The translations under genes and the position numbers were made by a program. A model generated the notes under the pieces. It saw only the letters and a list, made by a program, of their open reading frames with translations, did no database searches and was not told where the DNA came from. Shown here one piece after another: positions 42,554-56,010 of a DNA stretch of 64,000 nucleotides. Numbering within the stretch: the first letter of the stretch is position 1; every line of letters starts with the position of its first letter. This stretch comes from Phoronis australis (lineage: Eukaryota > Phoronida > Phoronidae): contig NMRA01000077.1 in assembly GCA_002633005.1 (NCBI GenBank), positions 60,001 through 124,000 of the forward strand, given 5' to 3'.

Positions 42554-45500
42554 TTTGTTGTTGTATTACTCTGGTCAAAACTAATAACTTCAAAAAGACT
42601 ATCCCATCCAACACTGAATAATCCTAAAGCGCCTCTTCAGTTACAAGACCGACAATCTCCTCAGCTTCCATAACAAAACAGCATTTGATTAGACTACTTA
42701 CCGTTATGAAATTGGTCTCAAATTGTTCCCGATACTGGGTTCACATGAGATGGTGGTGAAAACGCTAGCAGTTTCACTGGCTAAAACGCTATCGAGAACG
42801 CTGACGTCTTAGCCTTACAGCTAGCAGACGAGCTGCACGAAGGGGTCATTTTCGCCAGACGTTAGATTGTTTCTTCACCACCCGAATCACTCCTGCTTAT
42901 GTGTGTCATTCGAAGTAAGCGTTTACAGGACTGACATTTTTGCTTGCTATCGAAAACGCTAGTGTTTTGGTCAGTTTATGAGCGAGATATTAGTGAACTT
43001 GGAAGTGATTTCTACCGAGGCTACAAAAGAACTGGCATTTCATAACACAAGCTAACGCCACCTATCGTAGTGAGCTGGTACCCGTATTGGCCCTGGAATT
43101 TATTCCTTTCAATTGGCTTTCTACTATTACACGAGTTTTGCAATTTAGTGAACAAGTTAGCAATTTTTTAACTACAAATCACGAATCTTGATCAAGAATG
43201 TTACACCAAGCGAATACAAAGATTAAATTAATTTGCGTGATGTTTACATGTTTTCAATGAAGAAGCTTCGAACAACTGTTGACTGAAGTGTAGTCTCAGT
43301 GAAATAAAATCGCGTCCTGTAAATATGTCCAACTCTGCACATCCTTATCCTTACTTCATTGCCTCATTGCCACCTATTACGTCACTAACATTTTTAGTCT
43401 ACCAGAATGTATAAGTCTTTGACTTTTATGTTATCCGTGTCTTGCACTTGTACTTTTTGCGAGCGTTTTGATGTTACTAAAGTCCATACAGTACATCCAG
43501 AGGTAATCTAAAGACCGATGTTCTGGTGTCTCTCAAGCCTGTTGATTTGATTGGAATTGTTGATCATGGGGAGTACGTAGTTGAAGGCAGAAGTGAAAAG
43601 GACTTTGCAAGGCATGACAAGGTATCTTTCCTACGTCTTGAGGCAAGCCTTTGTTGATAGAAGCTCAGTCCGAAATCCACGTGCGATGCTTTAACATGCA
43701 TGGGTGGCTGTTGAGGGCACTCACCACTCATTTAATGCAACGCACAGAAATACTGAGATGATGAAGCAAGCAGTACGCAAGTTTTGGGATCTGGTTAGAG
43801 TTTCATTAGCATCTTCTAGATCAAGGCCAACAATTAGAGTGTTTCCCTTGTTTTGAAAGTTTGGTCATATTTCATCTGCAACAGAAAGTGCATTGACCCA
43901 TTCAAGGTAGTGATGGAAGTGACAGAAATCCGTATTTCTCAGTTGGATCGGCTACAAATCTCGATGGTTGGCAGCCTCAGATGCTGGGCGCTTGAACAGG
44001 GCAGTGGCTTTGTTTATGGCTATCCTGACGTCTTTATACTGATCGGGTGTGTAGTTTTGGCGCGCACTGCGAAATTCCCGTTCTTTGGAACGCTTCTTGG
44101 CCCTTGGCCTGTTTCAGGAAAACTGAAACGTGGCTGAATTGTCACTGCACTGGTGTTTCTTTCTAGGTCCGCGATTTCTGGTGCCACGATGAATGTTCTG
44201 TCTGGTTGCACTTTCCCAGTCACGCCGTCAAAGCATCCGTATGGACATTTACTTCTGTAATAGGCTTATGCCTTGATGCAGAAGATGGAGTAACGATTAG
44301 TTGGTCGAGGCTGTTGCAAAAGCCTCTAAGCTCAATATGTACGCCAAAAGGGGCAGGCTAACCACGGCGGGTCAGTTCCCTACAGGCCTATGTATTCCGG
44401 CAGACTTGAGGCAGGCTCTGATTGGCCAATTAGGGGAACCCTTACCATACCAAACCTGACACCGATGAAGAGATGGCTTTGAATCGGTAAATTGCCACAT
44501 ACTGGTATGTTCGCTGACACGAGGTGGCAGCCAGGAGTGACATCTCCTGAATTCCTGACCATGAAGACAGTCTGCGGGCTTCTGTCATTGAAGCTGAAAG
44601 CTAGAAAGTGCACCCCGCACTAACTACACTAAGCTGCAGTAACTACACACTAGACCCCAATGAAATAATAATAGCGTAAGAAATTCAGTACTCAAAGAGC
44701 ATGTGGTACTTCATCAATGCGTTTCAATTACTAATTGCCCACTCACTGTATACAATCATTCTTTGACCTCGACCATAAGTATACTTTGGGAAGTACATGT
44801 TTGAAAAAAATATAAAACACAAATGAGGTACATGTGCTAGTTACAAAATGTGCCGGGCAGCTGAGGTTACCCAAAATGCGTTACATTGGACTCACGGTGT
44901 GTTCCGTCTAGCGACGATTGTCTGTGCCCTTGCTGGGCGGGTCCATCGATTCAAGATCATTTTGTACGACAACATGGCCGAAAACTAACTAGGTAAGAAA
45001 TAATAAACAATACCATCATTCACAGTGTTGCAAATGACACGTTTTGGTTAAAGATTTTGCAAACCCCTATTGATCAGTCATGAAAAACTTGTGTTGAATG
45101 AGCAGCTCACAGGTGTGTACCGCAGTGTGGCTCTGTTCCGTTAGGCCTGTGGGCTTCCTACCGCCTGATACATTCACACTTTGTGCTTGTATGCCGCCAT
45201 TCCTGCTGCCACTTGTATTTCCCTGTTTATTTCGCTTCGTATATGTTCATTCCATTTATTGCCCGATGATGAGACATGCAGTCTCGAAATATAGGTAGTG
45301 TTTTGATTTGTTTGTTTGTTATGTCGCTCGGTGTTTTGCTACATAGCTACACACCTGAAGAAAGGAGATTGTTTCGACGCTACGAGCGGATCTGTATCAA
45401 GCTTTCAAACAAAAAGTTTAGTCGTGTTTTCAACGAAGTTTCCCCTGTGAGGGAATTTCCAGAAAAAGCACAAAATTCACGATTTTTGAAATACATCAGA

Positions 45501-48233
45501 AGGAAAAACTCTGTAGTCACCACATAGTCTCTAATAGCTGGGGGCTACAAGTTTACCCAGGGACAGGCTGAACTACATTATACAGCCTCACACTGCACAA
45601 CCAGATTCTGCACAATTCGGGATCATCATTCATATAAACCAACTTTGTCAATATTCAGTAACAGTGCCATACATCAAACGTACTGTGACATAATTACCTC
45701 CAAAACGTGATGTTTTGTCGCTTTTAGTTCTGTCGTCCAACTATTTTTGCATTTAAAGACTGCACAGTATACAGGAAGGTGGACTCACTTTCATCTCCTA
45801 CCAAATTAGTAGGGCGGACTATTCGGCTCGTCATAAAGCCTTGAGGGAGAAAAATCGACGAATTGATGAGCAATTGGGAGATCGTTTTTTCTTTGAAATT
45901 TGAAACCAAAAGAAAAATGGTTTGACATCAATAGAAATTCAAATTCTTTACGAACAAACCGTAAAAATACCTGGTTCAAGTCTGTTTCAGTGGCAGAAAA
46001 TCGCTTTGAATAATATAGTTTATTCTGTTTTCGCGTTCCAGACCTTAAGAAAGTCGATTTTGGAGACATTAGCGTCATTTTGAAGATCATACTGAGAACG
46101 TCAAGTTTTTTTTTGAAATTTGTGGTCGGTGCGTTCAGGTCTCAAGAAATCTTTAAATTTTGATAACAATTTGCACCAGGGTGTAGATGAGGAAATTCCA
46201 GCGCTGTATTCCGTAAACCCAGTGCATCGCTTATTGAACGGAAACAGTGAATTCTAGCCCATGATTGTCTAATTATATCCAATAATTCAACATTTCAGCC
46301 TTATTGACCAAGCACTCACTTCAGCGACCGCCATTTTGTTGAGGTAAGCTAGTAAGGTCGCCAACCTACTCGCGTAAAACTCGCATTCGACTTTTAAGTA
46401 CTTAAAAGTACTTTTGCGTAGTCTCACGGTATCTCACCGTTTTCGCAAGAAATTTTGTCCATGGAACGCAACCGAGATGCCAGTCGAATTGAGTGACCTT
46501 GGCCTCGTTTTCAAGGTCACGGAGTGTTGGCGCCATATCTTAAGCAGGTCATATTGCACCAAGTTGCAGACTACATATTTTGCGCTGGTACAGGAGAAAA
46601 TCCTTTGAAAATTATCTCTTTTGAAAGTTTTGATGACCTTTTCAGAATGTTTCAAACAAGTTGTTATATCTGAGATTCATTTGGCTTGTCTTTTCACGAA
46701 AAATTCATCACCACACAATGTGCGGACAAACGCTTGGGTTCATGCATGTATGGTTGTCATTCAAACTAAAATACACAACGGGCCATCTTATACGTATTAC
46801 AAATTTCAGTCACAGCTTCTGAAATAAATATATTTTCCACTTAAAGATTTATCTCCTCTGAAGTATTTGCTGGTAAAAGAAAACTACTACTTGAGTTCTT
46901 AGCGCAGACCACTATTTTAGGCTACACGTACAAACCCCAAGTTGACCATGGGACTAATGAATACAGCAATTTCCTGACACTAAAACCAAATGAACAGGCA
47001 TCAATCAAAAAGTTTATCTCTAAATTACTGGTAAAGAAAAGGAAACAAGTAAAATTAACCATGATAATTATGTCAAAGCTAATTAGAGAAAAGATCCATT
47101 AGAAAAACGTTTGTATTACTTACTTGTGAACATGCCAATAATCACCACAGCCTTGAACATGCAAAAAATATTTCCATCATTTGCTACTAAAGGTCGTAAA
47201 CTATACTCGGGTGCATCAAAACATGCGATGTTTAATCCACTGATAATGAGTGATCCGCTAACATCATCTGGCGCGCTGGACATTCAATGAAAGTCGAGAC
47301 TACCTATTGTGAGAAACACTTCAGAAGTTCAAAACAGTCATTGCCAAGGGTTTGCTTTGCAAGCAGACTCGGCTTATCATGTAAGAGCAATCATTTTTAA
47401 TTTCCCAAGTGGCATAACTGCATTTTAAATGGTATTCCGTTTAGATTTCTCCGAGTATGCCTGAATGGGAATTACTGCCATCAAATATGTTTTCGTGTTC
47501 TAAAGGTGACTGTTTGGTTTCCTTTTTATTTCTGATTTACAAGAGTTAATTATGTTCTAAAAACATTACCCTTATAATTGATTCATTAATTCATACCACA
47601 CGCGAATACCTATAAAAATGGAAGCCACTCATTCTTAATGCCTCATGTTCAACTTGTTTTTTCATCAAAGAAATACACATTCTTGTTTTCTGTAATTTGT
47701 AAGTGCAATAACCAACGTTACCTCTTTCCAGATTAAATTGGTTTGACTTCTACACATTTCTGTAGACACTATTTCCCGGTTAGTGTTACTTTTGTCAACA
47801 ACAGGTGTCGCATTTTTCATAACTAAAACGTTGATAGTGTTGCACTGGTTACTTCACTTTTTTGTTATCTCGGCTGCTAAAGCAGCGAAATACCAAAATC
47901 ATAGACGTATTGAACGGTCTTGTATCATTCTTTGATCTTTTAGTCTGAATATGGTTCGTTTTTTTTACGTCACAAGAAAACATGACTGCTTCGAAATTTT
48001 TTCAAAAATGAGAATTTTCACCACAACAAATCTTATGTGGTTGGTGATGACATCGTTATCGCCTAATGTGCGAGACTTATGGAAAGACGATTCGTCCCAC
48101 TCTTGTCCTACGAATCATAGTTACACTACTACTTGCAAATAACGTTAGTTCGGTGACAAAACCTCAAATTTCCAGGGAACCTTGCAATGTCTTCTTACAG
48201 TGGAACTTGATAAGCTAATTTGAATGACATCGA
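42554..48233. other. Non-coding stretch, no gene supported
   Basis: Small open frames (43853-44137 +, 44020-44223 -, 44380-44613 -, 45276-45527 +, 45806-46090 -) have no recognisable domain or exon structure. 43500-44600 may be decayed element coding sequence, but I could not identify it. Confidence 0.45.
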
Positions 48234-48350
48234 GTTGCCACTTGTTGCTTGCTTGGTTTTTATACAATCTAAGGTGGCTGCAGCGTTTGATGAGAATCTT
48301 AAGTCCATCGTAACATTTGATCTAAAGACAGATGGAAAATTATTTGAAAG
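48234..48350 (+). repeat. Dispersed repeat, plus-oriented copy
   Basis: GCTTGGTTTTTATACAATC, then TGATGAGAATCTTAAGTCC, then ACATTTGATCTAAAGA matches, inverted, the copy at 50600-50726. Confidence 0.65.
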
Positions 48351-50599
48351 GAATTGCAATGTCAGGCAATCTGATTCCATGATTTTTTTATCAATTAGAA
48401 GTAAGCAGAATGGTCAAAATCCAAATTAGAAGTCAGTTTTCAAAAATTGTATACATGCAGCACGTATGTTGTGTATTGTGAGTGCGTGTCTTCGTGTATG
48501 TACGCATGTATATATGTATGAATGGAGGGCTGGACAGATGGATGGATGTATGTATGCATGCATGCATGTGTGCATGAATGGAAGGATGGATGGATGTACG
48601 GATGAATGGGCGGATGGGTGGATTGATGGAAGGTAGGATGGATGGATGGATGGATGGATGGATGGATGGATGGATGGATGGATGGATGGATGGGTGGGAG
48701 GTTGAGTGGGTGGAATGAAGGACGGAATGATGGGTGGGTTTGTGGGTGGGTGGATGGATCGGTGGTTGCATGTATGTATACGTATGTACATTAGAACGTT
48801 CCGGGTCTTCATCCATTGCAATGTGTCATTGACAAGAAGATGGAACAGACGAACCAAAGCGGTTTTAATCAAGTTATATTTTTACTCTCTTCAGCTTCCA
48901 GAGGCACTGTTTTTGTAAGATTTTATACCTTGCTAAAGGGATATGATACCGTACCAAAACAGAACAACATACCTGCTTCTAAAGTCACAACAGACGTACA
49001 TACTTGAACTGTATTAGTTACTTATGGAGGAGCTAGGTAGAATTGCCCATGATCTTATACTTGGATCTCAGTTATAGTTCTACATGATGCTGGTGCTACG
49101 TATCATTCCAAATGCAACTCCATTTTTCATTATTGAAGTCGAACGTCAAGTAATCGTTGTAACTGGACGTCAGACGGTTATGAAACAATTCATGCTGTTA
49201 GTCGTGACGGCACAAATATCTGTAATTCTCTTGATATATATCGAAGCAATGATCTCTGAAATTTGAATTTGTTATGTCAAGGACATCTTGAGCTCAACCA
49301 AATGTTAATGTTGACAAAACTCTTGAGATTTATGCTCATCATGCGCACATTTGAAGCGTCATGGCCAGCTACATGTTACACGTGACTTATGTTTTCGGAA
49401 GTCACGTGGTTACACTTGTTGTTCACACTCCAATTAGAAGTTTATATTGGCAATGTATTATCGTAAACAGCACTTTCGGAAATACGCAGATATCATGCCC
49501 GAAATTCTGGCAGTTTACGTGTAAAATGGTTGTGACTCAGTTGTTGTAACGTACGGGAATTGACAAAGCAAAGGTGTCACTCAGAAAAGCTACAGTTTAA
49601 GCTACAGTTACTAGACAACCACTAGGACGATCTCGGATTGCATAACGACAGTTCAATTTGGCAGTATTTACCCACAATGCTGAAACACCCGTTAAGCAGT
49701 TCTCTAGCCTTGAGTTCTCGCCATAGGATTTTCTTTTGCTGATTTTTGATGCTTTGCTTTCTTCAAGTTTTTCTCGACTGCATTAGCTGTGTTCGACCTT
49801 GCATTGCCAGTGAAGTTTTACTGCTGTGCTGCGGGCAGCAACCCCGAAGGTAGAAAGTTAGAACTTGAGAAGTATCTGTGTGTGTTTCCGACATGATCCT
49901 TAGTCAGCTTTCCTTTTCTAAAACGAGAACAATGTAACAACGTGTTTTCCAACCTGCAGAAACAAGGAAATTTCTATCCGGATCTGTCCTGTTGCAAGCT
50001 TTGTAACCGTTATGAAGCAGGCTACAACATTCATGGATGCTTGCATTCCATTCGTCTACAAACTGAAGCACTGAGGCTCTGCAGCTTATCACCAGCGATT
50101 CAACTTAGGCCTTACAAGAAAACGTTTGCAGCGCACACCGTCAAGTCTCTCAATTCTACAATGCCTAGATTGGAAATCGATCTTCTCTCAATCCGTTAGA
50201 TATCCTTAAATTTGTTAGGTATGGCTGTGCTGCTGAGTAACCATGCAAAAATGGGAAATGCTGTTGTATGGGACGTCAGCTGTGCTTGGAGTGGCACCTG
50301 TGCCACTTCTTTCAGAGAACAAGCAATGCAACGGGTTTTACTGAAGAAGATAACAGAGGTGCTCTAAAGTCGGACGATAAATAATAATATGAAGCAGTAA
50401 TTAGCTTTTATTGTGTATTTATGTTCGAGTTAAAATTATGCACTGGACTTTCTCGGACAATTCTCATGGGGCATGCGTTTATTTATAAACATAAACTTGC
50501 GTTTGTGATGTAATTTGAATTTTGAGCGTTCCAAGCCCTCCAAACTGGCAAAATAACCACAGAATCGAATTACTTGTCATTGAATTCATTCGAATTCAT
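48351..50599. other. Non-coding stretch with GGAT-rich satellite
   Basis: Apart from the tandem repeat at 48500-48775, no gene or element was identified. Long minus-strand frames here are translations of the repeat. Confidence 0.5.
48500..48775. repeat. GGAT/ATGG microsatellite-rich block
   Basis: A nearly pure run of GGAT units covers about 48632-48692, with degenerate ATGT, ATGC and GGTG variants on both sides. The 127-148 codon minus-strand frames rich in HPSI are read-outs of this repeat. Confidence 0.95.
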
Positions 50600-50726
50600 A
50601 TCAAAATGTCTTTCCTACTATATTTAGGTCAAAAGTTATGATGAAATTTAGATTCTCATCACACGCGCAGCACCTGTTTTGTCGACAATCTTGGATTCTG
50701 AAAAACCAAGCCAGTTGCAAGTCGCC
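50600..50726 (-). repeat. Dispersed repeat, minus-oriented copy
   Basis: On the minus strand it reads GCTTGGTTTTTCAGAATCC, later GATGAGAATCTAAATTTC and AACTTTTGACCTAAAT, matching 48234-48350 in inverted orientation. Confidence 0.65.
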
Positions 50727-52489
50727 ACCCGCGATGGCACCATGTCGTTCCCTAAAAGCATTTACTCGGTGAAGCGAAATTGCATGACTGCATACATGTA
50801 GGCCTACGTGATACTGCGTGTAGGTCCATATGAAGGCTTGTTGTTTCAGCGGGTCTGAATGAGGATACAGAGTTCGAGTATGGCGGACAGCGAAGTTTGG
50901 AGGGAGTAAAACACGTACAGTACCCCAGTAATATGTTTGCAAAATCAACGTTCCGTGAACGAGGCTCAGGCTGGCGTTAACGAGGTTATCATTATCACCA
51001 ATTAAACTTTCCAATCCCGAATCTTTTCGTTCAACTTCCTACAACGTCATTGTTTTAGGTTACTATAGTTTCTCTCGATTCTGGATTATCCTGATAAGCA
51101 GACAACCTTTCTACACATTGGGGGCGTCAGTATGTGTCGGCGTTCACTGCGCATCGACACGTATTGTCGCCGGGGCGACAATGTTTGTCGTGTGCGACAA
51201 TATATGTCACAACACACTCTCCTGGCGGAGAAGTGAACTAGCAAGTGTAACAGTATTGTTGCGCCAGTCTTAACTCACGGACGTAGATTACGGGGTCACA
51301 AGGGCCCGTGCATCTCGTTTACAGACATACCCTAGAAGCGAAACAAACGCCAAATCACCGTGACTCGGGCGGAATGTATATATAGTAATGCGCTATCTTA
51401 TGCCAAAAATATGTTACAAAAAAACGTTGTTCTTGATAAAAAGTGAGTTTACGCTAATCTCGTGATTCCAGTGAATGTGACAGTTAAAATGGATTTTGAA
51501 TATGAATGTTAAACTTATTCAGTGTTACGCAATAAACAATAAAAAACATGGGAGACTAAATTGGAAAAACTGAAATATAATTTACTGTATTTTACCAGAT
51601 CACCTTCCAAACCTGTGTTTAAATATGAGTCCCTCTTAAGTCTAGAGCACACTAAAATATTTTTATTTGGAAATTTCCTTTAGGATGTCGAATATTCTAG
51701 TTTGTACTGCTGATATGAGAACAATATGCATGTACTCACTGACACCATTCAAAAGTCTACGATTTCCCACAAATAAGTTGAGTCAAAAACAATTTCAGAA
51801 CATTCTTAATGTTATCAAAACGACAACCAATTCGTCACTTCAAGGAATTGAGTAGTCTGCTTATCTCGGTGCCATTCAATAATCCTATGCAGATCGGTAT
51901 TCAGTGCCGGTTGTATAAAACAGTCCTAAATAGAGACTCAAAAAAGTTCCTAAATCTACCGCTTTTGAAAACATTGATTGTTCTTTTTATGATGTTTGAC
52001 TCTCATCCCCAAGTCAATTTTTGGGTTTAATACAAATCGAGAGTGAACTCTACGTTGAATTCTCAATATTATTGAAAATATGTAGGGATCTTTTCATGCA
52101 ACGCCCCTAATTTAAGGACTAAGTCCCTAAATATTTTGACTGAATTAAGGGTTCAGTTTTTAAATTATATTATTAGAACATGTCACTAGTCAAAAGAGAG
52201 CTCATAATAAAGACAACATGATAGAAAAAATAGCACACCTGTGAGTAAAGAATGAAGCAAATACGAAGTAGCCTAGATTTGGGGAACTTAGTTGAGTCCC
52301 TATTTGGCACTGTTTCGTGCAACGGGACACTGAAAGAAATTGACGCTGAGAAAAAATGAACACTGTCTCAACCACACCAAAATCCAGTTTCGAATTAAAA
52401 GCAAGGAAGTGCGTGAAATGCAACATACTAAGTATGTGTATTTGGAAAATGCTTTAACAAAAGCGTAAAATGACCCAAAAAGTGTCATG
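50727..52489. other. Non-coding stretch
   Basis: No gene supported. The 137-codon frame at 50601-51014 (-) overlaps the dispersed repeat and has no domain. A pair of small hairpins lies at 51163-51200. Confidence 0.45.
51163..51200. repeat. Twin TTGTCG/CGACAA hairpins
   Basis: ATTGTCGCC (51163-51171) pairs with GGCGACAAT (51174-51182). Right after it TTGTCG (51185-51190) pairs with CGACAA (51195-51200). Further TGTCG and CGACA words flank them (GTGTCGGCG, ATCGACAC). Confidence 0.85.
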
Positions 52490-52770
52490 TGAAATGCAAC
52501 AAATTATTGAGCCCGTAAACTGCACAAAATCTATGAACCCAGTGAGGCGAATTAATGAAGTCGTGAAATTGGAGAATTAAATGAATCTGTAAAGTCTATC
52601 TTTAAATGCAATGAACTATCGAATCCGTAAAATGTCTGAACCCATAAAATGCAACGAATGTATGAATCCCTACTATACGACGAAGTATGAATCCCTACTA
52701 TACGACGAATTGACGAATCCGTAAAAATGTTGGCGAATTATTGAACTCGTTAACTTGTAAAATAGTTCCG
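52490..52770. repeat. Degenerate ~26-bp tandem array
   Basis: Around ten diverged units resemble TGCAACGAATTTATGAACCC plus GTAAAA. Two neighbouring units sharing GTATGAATCCCTACTATACG are nearly identical, showing a recent local duplication in an old array. Confidence 0.7.
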
Positions 52771-54648
52771 TAAAGTTGTTACTGAATAACCGACATCGCT
52801 GAATTAAAAAATGAACGACGTTTTATGACAGAAATCAAAAGTAAGTTTTTTCTTCGTTTAACCGCGCTTAAATATGGTTCGCACTCTTACGAGAGCGCTA
52901 ATTCATTCATGTATGTAGATAAGGCATTTCTACCGACGGGTTGTCCCAAAAAGAATAAAATATTCTTCTTAAGTTATGAGTGCCAGGATATAGTTTTACT
53001 GGGAGATAATGTTGTTTTAGTATTTAGGGAATCTCGAAGTTGGCTTTGGTGTATGTAGAAGTTGCACAGTTGATTCTTATTGAAGAGAATAAGTTTTTTA
53101 GTTTTGGCACTAAACGCTACCACTGAGCATGTATCGAGGAATTTTCGACAAAATTGCTGTGTGACGTTTAAAAGAACTTTTTGTATGTTTTGTAGTAGAA
53201 ATTGTGTTGGATTTTAAAATCGGATGTCGTGATTAAAGCATAATAGTTTGTTCTGCGGAGCAGACAAAGTCTGTAAAAGAGACACGGCAGTGCACTTAGG
53301 AAAAAACGTCGGTCTTTTCTCAGTAATTGGTCAATTCTAACATTAATATTAAAACTTATACTACTTTCAAAAGAAACTCTGGGGGTCACTGGATACCAAA
53401 ATGACCATTAATTACATGGAAAACTATTTTCTGGATATTCACATTTCAGAATATTTTTGTTAACGACTTTGGGAAACCTTGTACGCTTCTATGGGTTTTT
53501 CCTACTCTTCCGAGAAACCAAACAGTTCTGTAAATAAATGTATGTCGGTAATTTTACTAATAGTTGTTGCCAAAGCATGAACTCGTGAAATGACTCGTAA
53601 AGTGGCCGCTTTTTTGTTTTTTTTTTTCTGTTAACGTTGATCTACCTCTTTCACTGGTTTTGTTTGGGATTTCCGGTAGGAAACTGCTTTTGTCATCGTT
53701 AGGTTTTCATGATGAATATGAACCATGGCGTTGCCAACTAAAATTCTGAAAAAATGCAATGTTCTGTTCTGGTAATTGTGGAATTTATCACGACCGGAGA
53801 ATACAGACTTAAACAACGTCCCGGGTCATGCCATAGATTAAATATTTTTAAGTCTTTAATCTATGGCCATATTCATTAATATTATGTTATTCTTGCATAA
53901 TAGATCTGCGCCACAACAAATGGTAAGGTCAAATTATCTTGGGCTGGTTAATAGTGTAAACAACGTCTATTATCAATTTGAATAGTGTTAATTATATCAT
54001 TATTGTATACGGTGGCGCGACAAGGAGCACGCGTTCCTGTTGATATAGTTTCCACACCGTTCACTTGCTTTGTTGTTTTTAGAGTTTCAGGTGTCAAAAC
54101 CAATTCACGCTTTAAAGAGAACTTCTCTGACCCGTAGAACGAAACGTATCCAGCCGCATTTTACCCTGCTGTAGGATCCCAATGAACGAAAATTTGGATC
54201 TTTTTACCATCACAAATATCATATTCACCAAATCGATTTGTAGTTTTGCTGTCGTCTGCTAACCACATGTCACAAATAACTTGTAAATCATACAATTTAT
54301 CCAGTTTGCGGGGCTTTACATCCTCCATTGTATTTTCCTCCCTTGAATTTCAAGGAGGGGTTTTATAACCAACTGCATAATATAGAGCAGCGCATCCGTG
54401 TTATGGCTCTGGAACCTTATAAAATGGTTGAAATAACCCATCTGGAATTACTTGCGACCTTTTAACGGTTTCACACTTCGTTATTAAGATGTGTCATTTT
54501 ATGCCAAACAGTGGGGGTGCTTCAGTTACTGGAACAGCTTACGTGGCTCTGTTATGATAGTAAACGAGAACCAGAGGGTTCAAGTTTGAAATATTGCCGC
54601 GAACAATCCCAAATATTCTGTGAATTTTGTCTGGAGATTCCATCAACC
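52771..54648. other. Non-coding stretch and 5' flank of the gene at 54649
   Basis: No gene supported. Holds a hairpin at 53830-53867. The promoter of the downstream gene should lie at the right end; no TATA box is obvious. Confidence 0.45.
53830..53867. repeat. Hairpin with 13-bp perfect arms
   Basis: GCCATAGATTAAA (53830-53842) and TTTAATCTATGGC (53855-53867) are perfect inverted copies with a 12-bp loop. Confidence 0.9.
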
Positions 54649-55033
54649 ATGTCTGTTAGTCGTCGCTATGACGTCGAAAGGGCAAGTTCACTGCGAGACA
54701 GTTCACAGCCGGGCCGTTATTCGCGCTTGAATTGGGACGATTTGGCCGCGGAGGTTTCGCTTGAAGTTCAACATTCTCACGAGCTACCCCAGCCCTCTCG
54801 GAAAAGCGGAGTATTCCAAAAGATTGATTCGGGTTTGTTAGACAGTCTGGAAGAATCTTGCGTTGACGTTTTTCAGGAATTCAAAACTGGGACTGGAAAA
54901 TTGCTGACGATGGACGGTCATCCAAGCGACTCGGGGTCAGGCGACAACGAATTTGTCCCTGTGGTTTTAACGCCTGATGGTTGGAAACCCTTGTCCAGTA
55001 TTCAAAAAGCTGACAAGCTTGGCAATGAAAATG
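54649..55033 (+). CDS. First coding exon of an unrecognised gene
   Basis: The ATG at 54649 (context CAACCATGT, A at -3) opens 128 codons plus one base, ending at a strong donor (GTGAGT). The frame is open for another 46 codons upstream but without an ATG, so the start is chosen by context. The peptide begins MSVSRRYDVERASSLRDSS and contains SRLNWDDLAAEVSLEV, an acidic Gly/Ser patch (GHPSDSGSGDNEF) and VPVVLTPDGWKPLSSIQKA. It is hydrophilic, with no signal peptide or membrane segment, so probably the start of a cytoplasmic or nuclear protein. About 26 CpG in 385 bp suggest a CpG-rich 5' end. No later exon lies within the window. I do not recognise the family. Confidence 0.7.
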
Positions 55034-55949
55034 GTGAGTTGTTAAAAACGGCCCATAAACGTTTATGCACTAAAGTTCAATATTCTTCTTATCATTCTGC
55101 TACAAGTAACAAGTTGATTGGCTTGATTATTTCAAGTTTCATGATTGTGTCCACTCTCTCTGAAATGGAAAATAAATATGAAAACAATGTTTCAAACAAC
55201 TTACTGCAACAAATTTCTGCTGTTGTGAGTGCAGTGGGTTGGCCCACTCCTTACACTGTTTTTTTTAAGCTGAGTTGTAAACCAACCCTCCCAGAATGGT
55301 GGTGACCTACTGGAAGTTTGTCGCCCTGATCATGGGGCCTGGTTCATAAAGAAATTTTGTCAAGCCAATCTGATTACTATTGTAATGACTGGTCATTCAA
55401 TTCAGCTGGTAAGTGAATCAATCAACAGTACAGACTTCATTAGATTGAATTGGGATGAAATGAATTGATCCATTTTAGATTAGCTTTGTTGATTAGTGGT
55501 GTTTGAACCTCCAGAATAACAGGGAAAGTTTGACTTATGCAACAGTGTTTTTTTTGTTGAGAGTATTTATTCATACCAAAACTCCACTCTTTATGCAGCG
55601 TCACATACATGAACATTTTAGATGTCATTTAACTACAACAATAGAGTAAAAATCCAATGTAAATTTAATTAAAATGATTTCATTGTTACTCACTGAAAAG
55701 TGGTCTGATGCATGATGTCGATTATTTTTATGGGATATCATCTCTTTTTGATGATTTCATCAAAAACTTTTTCCGTCACCTGCTGTTGTAAAATTAATTT
55801 TTTCTGTTCAAAATAAGTCTTGCAAAGTCTTTAGTGATGTTTAGTTTTCTTTTGGTCAACTTGTTACTGGTAGATTCATGTACTGGTTAGTAGTCATGCT
55901 TTCCAGGTGTGTACAATGTATTTACGGGGAGTTTTCAAATGTGTTCCAA

Positions 55950-56010
55950 ACTCAGGTGGCGGATTTAGAGGCACATTGGGTCCGAGGCCCCCGCCCCCTC
56001 CCCCTCTGGC
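55950..56010 (+). repeat. Transposon end, GGCGGATTTAG-type
   Basis: GGTGGCGGATTTAGAGGCAC followed by a C-rich tract resembles, on the opposite strand, the terminus at 19560-19622. Confidence 0.4.

Noticed and set aside
48426-48872. Two long minus-strand open frames (127-148 codons) rich in His-Pro-Ser-Ile
   Set aside because: They are translations of the GGAT repeat block, whose 4-bp unit gives the same peptide in three frames; no other coding signal.
54511-54648. Upstream extension of the 54649 frame starting at GTG
   Set aside because: No ATG in this part, and GTG starts are not expected in animal nuclear genes; probably 5' UTR.
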